63,507 nt of DNA from JAYVJH01 sp043777595 (GCA_043777595.1 JAYWHT010000025.1:1-63507); one strand, 5' to 3'. Numbered from the stretch's first letter, positions 8,486-17,474 are shown. The notes: a model not told the origin generated them from the sequence alone. Numbers and translations: made by a program.

Positions 8486-9076
8486 TTATACCACAAAACC
8501 ATTTTTGAGCATCAAGTCCCAGACATTTATCTCGCAGTCGTCAATGACCGTAATCGGTAAATCCCAGCTCACAAACTCCCATTTTTGTAGGTTATCGGCC
8601 ACCAAAATTCTACGAGAAGACGAAAATACCCAAATCACCCGCTCCACACCCCATTTGAGCAGTTGCTCAGTCTTTTTGTAAGTATATCCTTCTTCATCAG
8701 GAAAATGTTCAGATTCTTCAATCTTAATGTCCACCTCAATTACAACGCTGGGCGGCACTTCTGTATATTGAGTTGAGTGAAATCCAACCTGTAAGCGGCC
8801 TTCTCTATAAATAGCAATATCGGCTGCAAAGTTGGCGTTTTTAGATACATGTAAACCCAACTCGGAACTTCCACAAAAATACGATTCTGGCAAAATTCCA
8901 TTCAGATATTTGTTAATTGAGCCGATAATAAACCACTGTAACGGACTTGTTCCCATATTGATTTCTTTGATTGTTTTGAGACCGAGCATAAAGTCTTTGT
9001 AACCTTTGCGATAGATGGGCTTTCCGTCAAAGGTTTCATAAATCAGTATTTTAGGTATTTCGAGTGTAGCTGTCAT
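8486..9076 (-). CDS. Uma2 family (DUF820) putative endonuclease
   Basis: 196 residues. It shows the Uma2/DUF820 pattern of a PD-(D/E)XK fold: FAADIAIYREGRL (Asp), then PSVVIEVDIKIEESE (E-x-D/K region) and KKTEQLLKWGVERVIWVFSSSRRI. The family is abundant in Cyanobacteria and Bacteroidota and its role is not established. The usual ExK lysine position reads EVDIK here, so catalysis is uncertain. It stands alone, convergent with ndk. Confidence 0.82.
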   Translation of the reverse strand: MTATLEIPKILIYETFDGKPIYRKGYKDFMLGLKTIKEINMGTSPLQWFIIGSINKYLNGILPESYFCGSSELGLHVSKNANFAADIAIYREGRLQVGFHSTQYTEVPPSVVIEVDIKIEESEHFPDEEGYTYKKTEQLLKWGVERVIWVFSSSRRILVADNLQKWEFVSWDLPITVIDDCEINVWDLMLKNGFVV

Positions 9077-9177
9077 AAAACTTTATAATTTAGTTTACAA
9101 TGTACTTGTTATAACAAATATGGGACATTGATTTTCAAAATCAAATCAATAAAGTATGTTTTTAGTTTAAAAAGTTC

Positions 9178-9185
9178 TATTTTTG
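9178..9185 (+). promoter_or_regulatory. -7 box of the fadD promoter
   Basis: TATTTTTG, a TAnnTTTG match, lies 22 bp before the fadD ATG at 9208. Confidence 0.55.
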
Positions 9186-9207
9186 AAATAAAAATAATCA
9201 CCAAACC

Positions 9208-10914
9208 ATGAACCTACTTGAAACCCGCCCCTGGCTCAAACATTACCCAGCCAGTATGCCCTACGAAATCAACCCTGACCAATACGCCTCTGTGCTTGCG
9301 CTCATAGATGAGGGTTTTGAGAAATATGCCAACACGCCAGCTTATGCCAACATGGGCAAGCAGTTGAGTTATGCCGAAATTAACGACTATTCTCGCAACT
9401 TTGCAGCCTATTTACAAAGTTTGGGGTTAATCAAAGGCGATAGAATCGCTATCCAGATGCCCAACCTTTTGCAATACCCTGTGGCTATTTTTGGGGCTTT
9501 GCGTGCAGGGCTTGTGGTTGTCAATACCAACCCGCTTTATACACCTCGTGAAATGGAGCATCAGTTCAAAGACTCTGGTGCAAAGGCGATTGTGATTTTG
9601 GCCAATTTTGCCTTTAATCTCGAAAAAGTAATCGAAAAAACTGATATTAAGCACGTTATCGTTACCGAAATTGGTGATATGCTGGGTTTTCCAAAAAAAC
9701 AAATTACCAATTTGGTAGTGAAGTATGTCAAAAAAATGATACCAGCTTACTTCATTCCCAATGCTATACCGTTTAGTTCGGCATTGAGCAAAGGGGCGAA
9801 TATGACTTATCAAACACCTACTATGCAAGGCTCAGACTTGGCGTTTATTCAATATACAGGCGGTACAACGGGCGTGTCGAAGGGGGCAATGCTCACCCAT
9901 CGAAACATTGTGGCCAATGTAGTAGCCAACTGCGAATATTTGGGGCCAATGCTCAACGACAACCCCAATAACGTAATTGTAGCGGCCTTGCCGTTGTACC
10001 ATATTTATGCCTTGACCTGCAACGCACTGTCTTGTTTGAAAAATGGCGGTATGAATCTGCTCATTACCAATCCACGAGACATGGACGGATTTATTGACGA
10101 ACTGAAAAAATACAAAATTACGGTTTTTACGGGTGTCAATACTCTTTATAATGGTTTATTGAATCACCCACGGATTGGTGAGGTCGATTTTAGTAGTCTC
10201 AAAATTGCCTCCGCTGGTGGCATGGCCCTGCAAAGTACAGTCGCTATTAGCTGGCAAAAACTCACCAACGTACTGGCCACCGAGGGATACGGACTGTCTG
10301 AAACGTCGCCTGTGTTGAGTACCAATCCGCTTGATGCTACCAAAAACAGAATCGGAACAATCGGTATTCCGTTTCCGAGTACCGATATGCGTATCATGCG
10401 GGACGACAGTACTTGGGCTGACATAGGCGAAGCTGGCGAAATTTGTGCCAACGGCCCGCAAGTGATGTTGGGGTATTTTAAGCGCATTGACGAAACCGAA
10501 AATGTGATGTTTACCGACCCCGCCGATGGCCGCCAGTGGTTCAAAACAGGAGACGTGGGAGTGATGGACTCAGATGGATATTTTAAAATTGTGGATAGAA
10601 AAAAAGACATGGTGCTGGTGTCGGGTTTTAATGTATATCCGTCCGAAATCGAAGAAGTGGTGGCCAGTTGCTCGGGTGTGTTGGAAGTAGCCTGTATAGG
10701 CGTACCCGATGCCAAAACGACTGAGGCTGTCAAAATTTTTGTTGTCAAAAAAGACCCCGCTCTAACCATTGAGCAAATCCAAGCCCATTGCCGAGAAAAC
10801 CTAACGGCTTACAAATGCCCCAAACACATTGAGTTCAGAGACGAATTGCCCAAAACTAACGTCGGCAAAATACTGCGTAGGGCTTTGAGAGACGAAGAAC
10901 TGGCGAAGAAATAA
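9208..10914 (+). CDS. fadD: Long-chain fatty acid-CoA ligase
   Basis: 568 residues of the ANL adenylating superfamily. It activates fatty acids with ATP and CoA, probably at the inner membrane. Motifs: P-loop YTGGTTGVSKGA (about 217-228), EGYGLSETSP (about 352-361), WFKTGDVG and DRKKDMVLVSGFNVYPSEIE, and the C-terminal catalytic Lys in NVGKILRR. The last 65 bp (KTNVGKILRRALRDEELAKK plus stop) are repeated at 12897-12965 beyond the restriction-modification genes, marking this 3' end as the insertion point of that module. Confidence 0.95.
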   Translation: MNLLETRPWLKHYPASMPYEINPDQYASVLALIDEGFEKYANTPAYANMGKQLSYAEINDYSRNFAAYLQSLGLIKGDRIAIQMPNLLQYPVAIFGALRAGLVVVNTNPLYTPREMEHQFKDSGAKAIVILANFAFNLEKVIEKTDIKHVIVTEIGDMLGFPKKQITNLVVKYVKKMIPAYFIPNAIPFSSALSKGANMTYQTPTMQGSDLAFIQYTGGTTGVSKGAMLTHRNIVANVVANCEYLGPMLNDNPNNVIVAALPLYHIYALTCNALSCLKNGGMNLLITNPRDMDGFIDELKKYKITVFTGVNTLYNGLLNHPRIGEVDFSSLKIASAGGMALQSTVAISWQKLTNVLATEGYGLSETSPVLSTNPLDATKNRIGTIGIPFPSTDMRIMRDDSTWADIGEAGEICANGPQVMLGYFKRIDETENVMFTDPADGRQWFKTGDVGVMDSDGYFKIVDRKKDMVLVSGFNVYPSEIEEVVASCSGVLEVACIGVPDAKTTEAVKIFVVKKDPALTIEQIQAHCRENLTAYKCPKHIEFRDELPKTNVGKILRRALRDEELAKK

Positions 10915-10932
10915 AAATCGTTTGTTAGCATT

Positions 10933-11076
10933 GTGAAAAAGGCAATTATCTTGATATTTTCCTATTTATCAATCCAAAATAGTCAATCACAGATTCAAAA
11001 AGGTACTTGGTGCGTAGGTCTAAATTACGCTAAGAATTTTGTATTTTCGCCAACAGCAGACATGATTGCATGGTGA
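10933..11076 (+). pseudogene. Possible remnant of a small exported protein gene
   Basis: A 47-codon GTG-started frame reads VKKAIILIFSYLSIQ, a weak signal peptide, then QIQKGTWCVGLNY, which resembles the start of small outer-membrane beta-barrel proteins, and stops abruptly. It lies between fadD and the methyltransferase, inside the presumed inserted segment. It may be cargo that has decayed, or a chance frame. Confidence 0.35.
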
Positions 11077-11147
11077 TATGCAACAGAGGCGAGAAATTTC
11101 AACATTAGTAGAGAAAAAAATGAATTTTCAAACAATATAATTTGACA

Positions 11148-12122
11148 ATGGAGACAATAAAATTTATAGACTTATTTTGTGGCATTGGTGGTTTTCGGGC
11201 TGCAATGGATGAAGCCTGTATTGAGAATAATTTAATCCCTGAATGTGTATTTTCTTCTGACATAGATAAATACTGCCAAGACAGTTATGAAGCTAATTTT
11301 GGACACAGACCAACAGGCGATATTACCCAAGTAGATGAAAAAGACATTCCAGACCACGATATTTTATTTGCAGGGTTTCCTTGCCAACCATTTAGCATTA
11401 TTGGACAAATGAAAGGTTTTAATGACATAAGAGGGACATTGTTTTTTGACATTGCAAGAATTATAAAACATAAAAAGCCAAAAGCTTTTATACTTGAAAA
11501 TGTAAAACAACTTGTTGGGCATAGTGGCGGAGAAACACTTAAAACTATAATAAAAACACTTGAAAAAGATTTAGGTTATACAGTAAAGTTTGCAGTTTTA
11601 AATGCGTTGGATTTTGGTCTTCCTCAAAAAAGAGAACGAGTAATAATTGTAGGACACAGAGAGCCAATTTTATTTAGCTATCCACAGCCAGTTAGACCAT
11701 TTAAACCTTTGTCAGAAGTTCTTGAAAAAAAAGTTGATAAAAAATATTATGCTTCTGAATACATTTTGCAGAAACGAAAAGAAAGTCATACGTCAGCTTA
11801 TAAACTCTCTATTTGGCACGAAAATAAATCGGGCAATATTTGTTCCTATCCTTACTCTTGTGCTTTGAGGTCAGGTGCTTCGTATAATTATTTACTTGTA
11901 AATGGAGAACGACGTTTAACGCCAAGAGAAATGTTTAGATTACAGGGGTTTCCTGATACTTATAAAATTGTGGCTTCGGACGGAGAAGCCAAAAAACAAG
12001 CGGGCAATGCAGTTCCAGTAACTATAGTAAAAGCAGTTATTAACAAATTATTGCCGTATGTAGCCACTTCAATGGATATGACCACGGTCTTGAACGAATA
12101 CGAGGTAAGTCATGGAGAATAA
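11148..12122 (+). CDS. DNA (cytosine-5) methyltransferase of a type II R-M system
   Basis: 324 residues from the ATG at 11148; a TTG two codons upstream is a weaker alternative. C5-methyltransferase motifs are in canonical order: I DLFCGIGGFRAA (8-19), IV GFPCQPFS with catalytic Cys79, VI ENV (117-119), VIII QKRER (160-164), IX RRLTPREMFRLQGFP and X QAGNAVP. The target-recognition region (about 190-255) is short, as in enzymes with one simple target. It overlaps the endonuclease gene by 11 bp. Base composition is clearly more A/T-rich than fadD or the following genes, which fits acquisition by transfer. Specificity cannot be read here. Confidence 0.95.
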   Translation: METIKFIDLFCGIGGFRAAMDEACIENNLIPECVFSSDIDKYCQDSYEANFGHRPTGDITQVDEKDIPDHDILFAGFPCQPFSIIGQMKGFNDIRGTLFFDIARIIKHKKPKAFILENVKQLVGHSGGETLKTIIKTLEKDLGYTVKFAVLNALDFGLPQKRERVIIVGHREPILFSYPQPVRPFKPLSEVLEKKVDKKYYASEYILQKRKESHTSAYKLSIWHENKSGNICSYPYSCALRSGASYNYLLVNGERRLTPREMFRLQGFPDTYKIVASDGEAKKQAGNAVPVTIVKAVINKLLPYVATSMDMTTVLNEYEVSHGE

Positions 12123-12861
12123 TAAATCACCAAAATTAAGAACTGTAAATAAATCTGTTTCGGCCTTTCCACTTAACGACTTTCCAAAAGAGTTTCCTTT
12201 TTTGCTTGGCAAGGAACTTATCTACCTTCTGGCTTCAAAGGGTAAGCCCGAATTAGAAGGCTCTGAATGGGAAAGTATTTTTGCAACTTGCATAGGTGCT
12301 GATTGGAAACCCTCAAATGTGGGCTTAGATGATGTTGTAATGGGAAACACAGCTTGGGGAGCAAAGACTGTAAAATCTACTAATCCTTCAACACAGAAAA
12401 AAGTAAGACTTATTTCAGGAAGGAATTCACCAAATTATTCTTTTGGAGAAAGAAGCGACCAAAAAGCAGATGCAAATTTAATTGGTAAATTAGTTCTTGA
12501 AATTTGGAATGAAAGAGTTTCAGCAATTCGTGAAAAATTTAAACATTTAAGAACCATTGTACTTATAAAATCAAATGATCTTAGTGAAGTTGTTGTGTTT
12601 GAATTTGATACAGTTAGATATGACCACGAACTATATAATTGGGAATGGAATAAAAATAATAACCTTGTAGGAACAAGCAAAAAGACAAGTGAACACACTT
12701 TTACTTGGCAACCACATGGCTCACAATTTACAATAATCGAAGACGTACCAGAAAAAGGATTAGTTATCAAAATCAAACAACCAAAAACACTTGACAAAGA
12801 CCAAATTTTACAAGCATTAGGCTTTGATAAGTCTTGGGTTACTATAACACAGAAAGACTGA
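12112..12861 (+). CDS. Type II restriction endonuclease partner
   Basis: 249 residues. The segment GSEWESIFATCIGADWKPSNVG-LDDVV-GNTAWGAKTVK (about 50-90) is the pattern of a group of type II restriction enzymes in which EWE, D and AKTVK form a variant PD-(D/E)XK site; the usual acidic residue before xK is Gly here. The start overlaps the methyltransferase stop, so translation is probably coupled, and no separate controller gene is seen. Position and shared base composition support an R-M pair. The recognition sequence is unknown. Confidence 0.8.
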   Translation: MENNKSPKLRTVNKSVSAFPLNDFPKEFPFLLGKELIYLLASKGKPELEGSEWESIFATCIGADWKPSNVGLDDVVMGNTAWGAKTVKSTNPSTQKKVRLISGRNSPNYSFGERSDQKADANLIGKLVLEIWNERVSAIREKFKHLRTIVLIKSNDLSEVVVFEFDTVRYDHELYNWEWNKNNNLVGTSKKTSEHTFTWQPHGSQFTIIEDVPEKGLVIKIKQPKTLDKDQILQALGFDKSWVTITQKD

Positions 12862-12896
12862 AAATAGAATGCAAAAAATTGGTTTTGCAGTAGTGT

Positions 12897-12965
12897 CCAA
12901 AACTAACGTCGGTAAAATATTGAGACGAACATTGAGTGAGAGACGAAGAACTGGCGAAGAAATAG
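12897..12965 (+). pseudogene. Duplicated 3' end of fadD flanking the R-M module
   Basis: This stretch aligns with 10850-10914: CCAAAACTAACGTCGG, then AAAAT, then GAGACGAAGAACTGGCGAAG. It would end LRDEELAKK-stop like fadD, but 4 extra bases shift the frame. It ends only 6 bp before the next gene, the spacing expected if fadD once lay directly upstream. I read it as the displaced or duplicated fadD tail left by insertion. Confidence 0.8.
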
Positions 12966-12971
12966 ATACTT

Positions 12972-13793
12972 ATGAAATACAGCATGAACCTGCTACTCTG
13001 GGGAACATCGGTGGACGAAAGTCTGTTTCCTGTACTCGACCAAATTCAAGAAATTGGGTTTGAGGGAGTAGAAGTGCCAATTTTTGACCCAAATCCTGAT
13101 AATTGGACGAGTTGGCGAAAAAAATTAGACGAATTGGGTTTGTACCGAGTAACCGATACTTTTTGTGGATTGGACACTAATTTGATAAGTGCTGATGCTA
13201 AGATTAGAAACAATGCACTCGAACACCTCAAACGCTGTATAGACTGTGCCGCCGTGCTGGGGGCAGACAAACTCATGGGGCCGTACCAGTCGGCTTTGGG
13301 TGTGTTTACAGGCCAAGCTGCTAGCACTGACGAATGGAAATGGGGCGTTGAGGGTATTTATAAATTGTCGGAATATGCTCAAAATCAAAACATTGTGCTG
13401 GGTTTAGAATACCTCAACCGGTTTGAAATGTACCTCACAAGTTGTGGTAGCGAGCTGATAAGGTTTGTCGATGAAGTCAATCACCCCAACTGCAAAATCA
13501 TGTTCGATACTTTTCATGCCAATATCGAAGAAAAAAACATCGGCGACTGTATCAGAGCCATGAACGACCGTATTGCGTTTGTCCAACTCTCTGAAAACGA
13601 CCGCTCTACGCCAGGCACTGGCAACGTGGACTGGTACGGCACGGCCCAAGCCCTGCACGACATTGGCTATGACGGTTGGCTGAGTATTGAGGCATTTAGC
13701 CCCAAGCTACCTGAGGCTAATATTTGGCGTAAAATGTTTGACTCTGAACAACAACTCATGCAAGACGGACTGGCTTTTATTAAAACATTATGA
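12972..13793 (+). CDS. Sugar phosphate isomerase/epimerase (TIM barrel, AP endonuclease 2 family)
   Basis: 273 residues. The sequence opens MKYSMNLLLWGTSVDESLFPVLDQIQEIGFEGVEVPIF, the pattern of ketose 3-epimerases (tagatose/psicose epimerase group). Metal ligands of the family are visible: LGLEYLN (Glu), IMFDTFHANIEE (Asp, His), FVQLSENDRSTPGTG (His replaced by Gln region) and WLSIEAF (Glu). It overlaps the FAH-family gene by 4 bp (ATGA), so the pair likely handles one sugar or sugar-acid pathway. Substrate unknown. Confidence 0.85.
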   Translation: MKYSMNLLLWGTSVDESLFPVLDQIQEIGFEGVEVPIFDPNPDNWTSWRKKLDELGLYRVTDTFCGLDTNLISADAKIRNNALEHLKRCIDCAAVLGADKLMGPYQSALGVFTGQAASTDEWKWGVEGIYKLSEYAQNQNIVLGLEYLNRFEMYLTSCGSELIRFVDEVNHPNCKIMFDTFHANIEEKNIGDCIRAMNDRIAFVQLSENDRSTPGTGNVDWYGTAQALHDIGYDGWLSIEAFSPKLPEANIWRKMFDSEQQLMQDGLAFIKTL

Positions 13794-14626
13794 AACTATA
13801 CCGAACGACCAATGGAGCGGTAGTATTGAACAATAATCTGTGCTATACGCTCCTTAAAACTGACTGGAACGCCCTCATCAACGACGACGACCTGTACCAA
13901 AGTTTGCAAACGCTCATTGCCGACCATCGGCCAGTAGGCTCGGCTGACTGGCTTAATGGCCAGACCATTTTGGCACCCATTGACCGACAAGAAATTTGGG
14001 CGGCAGGTGTAACTTACTTACGAAGCAAAACAGCCCGAATGGAAGAAGCCGAAGGGGCAGGTGGCGGCTCGTTTTATGACCGAGTGTATGAAGCCGAGCG
14101 GCCAGAAATATTTTTTAAGGCTACTGCCCAGCGAACAGTTGGAACAGGAGGAGCAGTACGGATTCGTAGAGATTCGACTTGGAATGTACCAGAGCCAGAG
14201 CTGACACTTTTGGTTACATCAAACCAAAAAATAGTAGGCTATACCATTGGCAACGACATGAGTTCGAGGAGCATCGAGGGCGAAAATCCATTGTACCTAC
14301 CACAAGCCAAAACTTATGACGGCTGCGCTGCATTGGGGCCTTGTTTGTATGTACCCAATACACCACTATCGGCTGATACTCAAATAGCAATCAAAATTAA
14401 AAGACATGGTGAAGCTGTTTTTGAAGGCTCGATTGCCATTAGTCAAATGAAGCGTGGGCATCAAGAATTGGTCGGTTATTTGTTCAAAGAATGTTCATTT
14501 TCAGAGGGTTGTTTTTTGATGACAGGTACGGGCATTGTACCGCCAAATGATTTTACACTAAAAATAGCCGATGAAATCACTATCAGCATTGAGAACATTG
14601 GTACATTATGGAATGTTGTGGGGTGA
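13790..14626 (+). CDS. Fumarylacetoacetate hydrolase family protein, KdaD/AraD1-like
   Basis: 278 residues. The C-terminal FAH fold has EPELTLLV (metal-binding Glu), GYTIGNDMSSRSIEGENPLYLPQAKTYDGCAALGPC and GTGIVPPNDFTLKIADEI. The GNDMSSRSIEGENPLYLPQAK block resembles 2-keto-3-deoxy-arabinonate/xylonate dehydratases more than true fumarylacetoacetase. Translation is coupled to the epimerase by a 4-bp overlap. A role in pentonate or similar sugar-acid breakdown is inferred from the pair. Confidence 0.82.
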   Translation: MKLYRTTNGAVVLNNNLCYTLLKTDWNALINDDDLYQSLQTLIADHRPVGSADWLNGQTILAPIDRQEIWAAGVTYLRSKTARMEEAEGAGGGSFYDRVYEAERPEIFFKATAQRTVGTGGAVRIRRDSTWNVPEPELTLLVTSNQKIVGYTIGNDMSSRSIEGENPLYLPQAKTYDGCAALGPCLYVPNTPLSADTQIAIKIKRHGEAVFEGSIAISQMKRGHQELVGYLFKECSFSEGCFLMTGTGIVPPNDFTLKIADEITISIENIGTLWNVVG

Positions 14627-14659
14627 TATATTGAGACTTTTGAATGAAATTAACTACAT

Positions 14660-14692
14660 CGTTAGCTAAATAGGTTTAAGTTTTAGCTAACG
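14660..14692. terminator. Hairpin after the FAH-family gene
   Basis: A perfect 11-bp stem, CGTTAGCTAAA with TTTAGCTAACG, lies 34 bp after the stop. There is no T tract, so it may be an mRNA-stabilising hairpin rather than an intrinsic terminator. The remaining gap to 14845 holds only weak hairpins. Confidence 0.5.
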
Positions 14693-14845
14693 GAACTCTC
14701 GAAAAATCACAGAAAAATAAAAATTCCGTGTAATTCTGAGCTTTCTGTGAGCTAATTAAAAATAACAACGACGATGTGTAGTGTTATTAAAAACTAATTT
14801 AGTAGATTTATAGGATTAGACTTAGTAGCCTAATCACACAAATAG

Positions 14846-15820
14846 TTACTTATTGCGCTCAATGGTGTAAGCCACTAATCCCTCCAAAGATGTCCGAAAA
14901 GGGGAGGTGGGAAATTGGTGTAAAATTGTCAAGGCTTCGTTTACTAATTTTTTCATGGCCGCTGTCGCATAGTCAATCCCGCCCGATGCCCGCACGTAGG
15001 CAATTACCTCAGCCACTTTTGAGGGTTTGTTGCTTTCGTTTTTGATGATATTTATGATACGTCGTTTTTCTAACCACGACGACTGACTGAGGGCATAAAT
15101 AAGTGGTAGGGTCATTTTTTTTTCTTTGATGTCGATTCCAATCGGCTTACCAATTTCGGCATCGCCAAAGTCAAACAAATCATCTTTTATCTGAAACGCC
15201 AAACCTACCTTTTCGCCAAAAATTCGCATCTGTTCAATAGCCAGGCTATTGGCACCTGACGAAGCCGCACCCACTCCGCAACAAGACGAAATCAAAGAAG
15301 CAGTTTTTTGACGGATAATTTTAAAATAAACATCTTCTGTAATATCCAATCGGCGGGCTTTTTCCATCTGCAACAGCTCGCCTTCGCTCATTTCTCGTAC
15401 TGCGTTCGATACAATTTTTAGAAGCTCAAAGTCTTGATTGTCAATAGCCAACAACAATCCACGAGACAGCAGGTAGTCGCCAACCAAGACGGCAATTTTG
15501 TTTTTCCAGAGCGCATTGATTGAAAAAAAACTGCGGCGATAGTTCGAGTCGTCCACCACGTCGTCGTGTACCAGCGTGGCCGTGTGCAAGAGTTCTATCA
15601 GCGAAGCACCCCGATAAGTACTTTCGGTAATTTGCCCAGTAACGCCAGCGGCCAAAAACACAAACATCGGCCTGAGTTGCTTACCTTTACGCTTGACGAT
15701 ATAGTTCATTATTTGGTCGAGCAGCATGACATCGGTTTTCATCGATTGTCTAAATTTTTGCTCAAAAGCGGCCATATCAGCAGCAATAGGGGCCGATATT
15801 TCCTTTATTGAAAGAGACAT
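14846..15820 (-). CDS. Polyprenyl diphosphate synthase (octaprenyl type)
   Basis: 324 residues, trans-prenyltransferase fold. The first Asp-rich motif is LVHDDVVDDSNYRR (about 88-102) and the second is KDDLFDF (about 214-220). GKQLRPMFVFLAAG precedes the first motif and FQIKDD the second. The enzyme extends isoprenoid chains with IPP, most likely to make the side chain of menaquinone. It stands alone between two divergent or convergent neighbours. Exact chain length cannot be predicted. Confidence 0.93.
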   Translation of the reverse strand: MSLSIKEISAPIAADMAAFEQKFRQSMKTDVMLLDQIMNYIVKRKGKQLRPMFVFLAAGVTGQITESTYRGASLIELLHTATLVHDDVVDDSNYRRSFFSINALWKNKIAVLVGDYLLSRGLLLAIDNQDFELLKIVSNAVREMSEGELLQMEKARRLDITEDVYFKIIRQKTASLISSCCGVGAASSGANSLAIEQMRIFGEKVGLAFQIKDDLFDFGDAEIGKPIGIDIKEKKMTLPLIYALSQSSWLEKRRIINIIKNESNKPSKVAEVIAYVRASGGIDYATAAMKKLVNEALTILHQFPTSPFRTSLEGLVAYTIERNK

Positions 15821-15953
15821 TTATTGTCGGTGGTGAATGTTTAATAATGAACGACCGTAGGACTGTGTCAAAAATCTTGGTTATTCGGTAATTTTTGCCA
15901 AATTTGGTGCAAATTCTGTTAATAGTACGTTTTTTTCTAATAAATTATTTTTA

Positions 15954-16847
15954 ATGAAAGCATTAGTTCTTGGAGGAGGTTCGCTCAAAGGGGCATGGCA
16001 GGTAGGAGTCATTCAGGCCGTTTTAGAAAGTGGCTTTGTCCCTCAAATGGTATATGGAATATCGGCCGGCGCACTCAACACCAGTTACATCGCCAACGAA
16101 GTCGGTCGGCAGTTTATCGAAACCAAAAACGTTGATTGGCCGCAGGTAAGCAAAAAACTGATAGAATTTTGGATAAAAAACATCACCGAGCCGAGTTCAA
16201 TTGCTACCCTTCGCTCAAAATTTACGCTTGGTTTCGACACTATCATGAGCCGTTTTGATGGCCTTCTCGATACCACCCCATTACACACCTTGATGAGGCA
16301 ACATCTTGACGAATTTATACTCAAAAATAGCCCCATCAAAGTCAAAGTTGGAGCAGTCAATATCATCAATTCAAACATACATTACGCATCGCCCCAAGAG
16401 CCGTACTTTTTAGATTATGTACTGGCCAGTAGCGCAATACCCCCCATGATGCCAGCCGTACATATTGGCGGCGACCACCGCAAGGTATTTGTAGATGGCG
16501 GCTTACGAGAAGTAACCCCAATCCGACAGGCTATCGCCGACGGTGCCACTGACATTGTATGTGTAGCGTGCCATTCGAGAAAAGCACTCAACAAAGAAAG
16601 TTTTTACCATAGAAGCCTCCTTAAACTCATTGACAGGATGCACGACTTGGCCGTCAATCAGTTTGAAAACAACGAAATTGACTGGGCCACAAGCTATGTC
16701 GAAAAAGAAACTCTAAAAGGGAAATCTATTAAACTAAAAGTAATACGCCCTCAACAACCACTGGCCTTAGACTTGCTCAACTTTAACCAAGACGACATAG
16801 CTGGGCTTATTGTGCAGGGTTTTAAGGCTGGTTTTGAAGAAATCTAA
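15954..16847 (+). CDS. Patatin-like phospholipase
   Basis: 297 residues. The catalytic dyad of the patatin family is seen: the nucleophile elbow YGISAGALN (Ser about 43) and the Asp in VFVDGGLREV (about 184). The oxyanion glycine loop VLGGGSLKGAWQVGV is at residues 4-18. No signal peptide, so it is cytoplasmic or injected; it lacks the outer-membrane barrel of some Bacteroidota patatins. Substrate unknown, presumably a lipid acyl ester. Confidence 0.9.
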   Translation: MKALVLGGGSLKGAWQVGVIQAVLESGFVPQMVYGISAGALNTSYIANEVGRQFIETKNVDWPQVSKKLIEFWIKNITEPSSIATLRSKFTLGFDTIMSRFDGLLDTTPLHTLMRQHLDEFILKNSPIKVKVGAVNIINSNIHYASPQEPYFLDYVLASSAIPPMMPAVHIGGDHRKVFVDGGLREVTPIRQAIADGATDIVCVACHSRKALNKESFYHRSLLKLIDRMHDLAVNQFENNEIDWATSYVEKETLKGKSIKLKVIRPQQPLALDLLNFNQDDIAGLIVQGFKAGFEEI

Positions 16848-16925
16848 TAAAATGACAGGAAAAATAAGGTTCTAAGCCTATTTTTTTGTTAGAATGAAAA
16901 TACTCTAAATTTATTTCCATTCATT

Positions 16926-16957
16926 TTTGTAAATAAAAAATCAAACAACTATATTTG
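16926..16957 (+). promoter_or_regulatory. Promoter of the rplM-rpsI ribosomal operon
   Basis: TTTG (16926-16929), a 20-bp spacer and TATATTTG (16950-16957) form a nearly ideal Bacteroidota -33/-7 pair. It predicts a leader of about 65 nt in which CCGATT (from 16972) can pair with AATCGG (from 16986), so the leader may be structured. Confidence 0.7.
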
Positions 16958-17030
16958 CAGTCCGATTTGTACCCTTACAAGTCTCAATCGGTCATAACTT
17001 ATTGTAAATCAGTAATTAAAATACTATAAA

Positions 17031-17474
17031 GTGGATACGCTCAGTTACAAAACCATCTCGGCCAATGCCGCTACCGTCCAAAAAGAGTGGATAGTAGTAG
17101 ATGCCAAAGGAGCCGTTGTGGGTCGTTTGGCAAGTCAAATTGCCCGCATCTTGCGTGGCAAACACAAGCCATCGTTTACGCCGCACGTCGATTGTGGCGA
17201 TAATGTGATTATTATCAATGCCGAAAAAGTGCGCTTTACTGGCAAGAAAATGACCAACAAAGTGTATGTGCGCCACACAGGCTATCCAGGTGGCCAGCGT
17301 TTTGCTACACCACGTGAGATATTAGCCAAACAACCAGAGCGCATTTTGGAAAAAGCCATCAAAGGTATGCTCCCCAAAAATAGACTCGGTCGCAGAATGT
17401 TTACAAATATGTACGTTTATGCAGGCAACGAACACCCACACCAAGCACAACAACCCAAAGAAGTAACGCTCTAA
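17031..17474 (+). CDS. rplM: 50S ribosomal protein L13
   Basis: 147 residues. It contains KEWIVVDAKGAVVGRLASQIARILRGKHKP and RAIKGMLPKN-like (EKAIKGMLPKNRLGRRM), the family signature. The start codon is GTG at 17031; no in-frame ATG is available earlier. It is followed after 3 bp by rpsI, the conserved bacterial pair. Confidence 0.97.
   Translation: MDTLSYKTISANAATVQKEWIVVDAKGAVVGRLASQIARILRGKHKPSFTPHVDCGDNVIIINAEKVRFTGKKMTNKVYVRHTGYPGGQRFATPREILAKQPERILEKAIKGMLPKNRLGRRMFTNMYVYAGNEHPHQAQQPKEVTL

Noticed and set aside
12869..13063. 64-codon frame after the endonuclease gene
   Set aside because: It reads through the fadD-tail duplicate in a shifted frame and into the next gene; no independent protein.
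14627..14845. Possible small RNA or tRNA in the gap after the FAH-family gene
   Set aside because: Several short stems are present, but no cloverleaf or CCA end and no promoter-like -7 box could be found.
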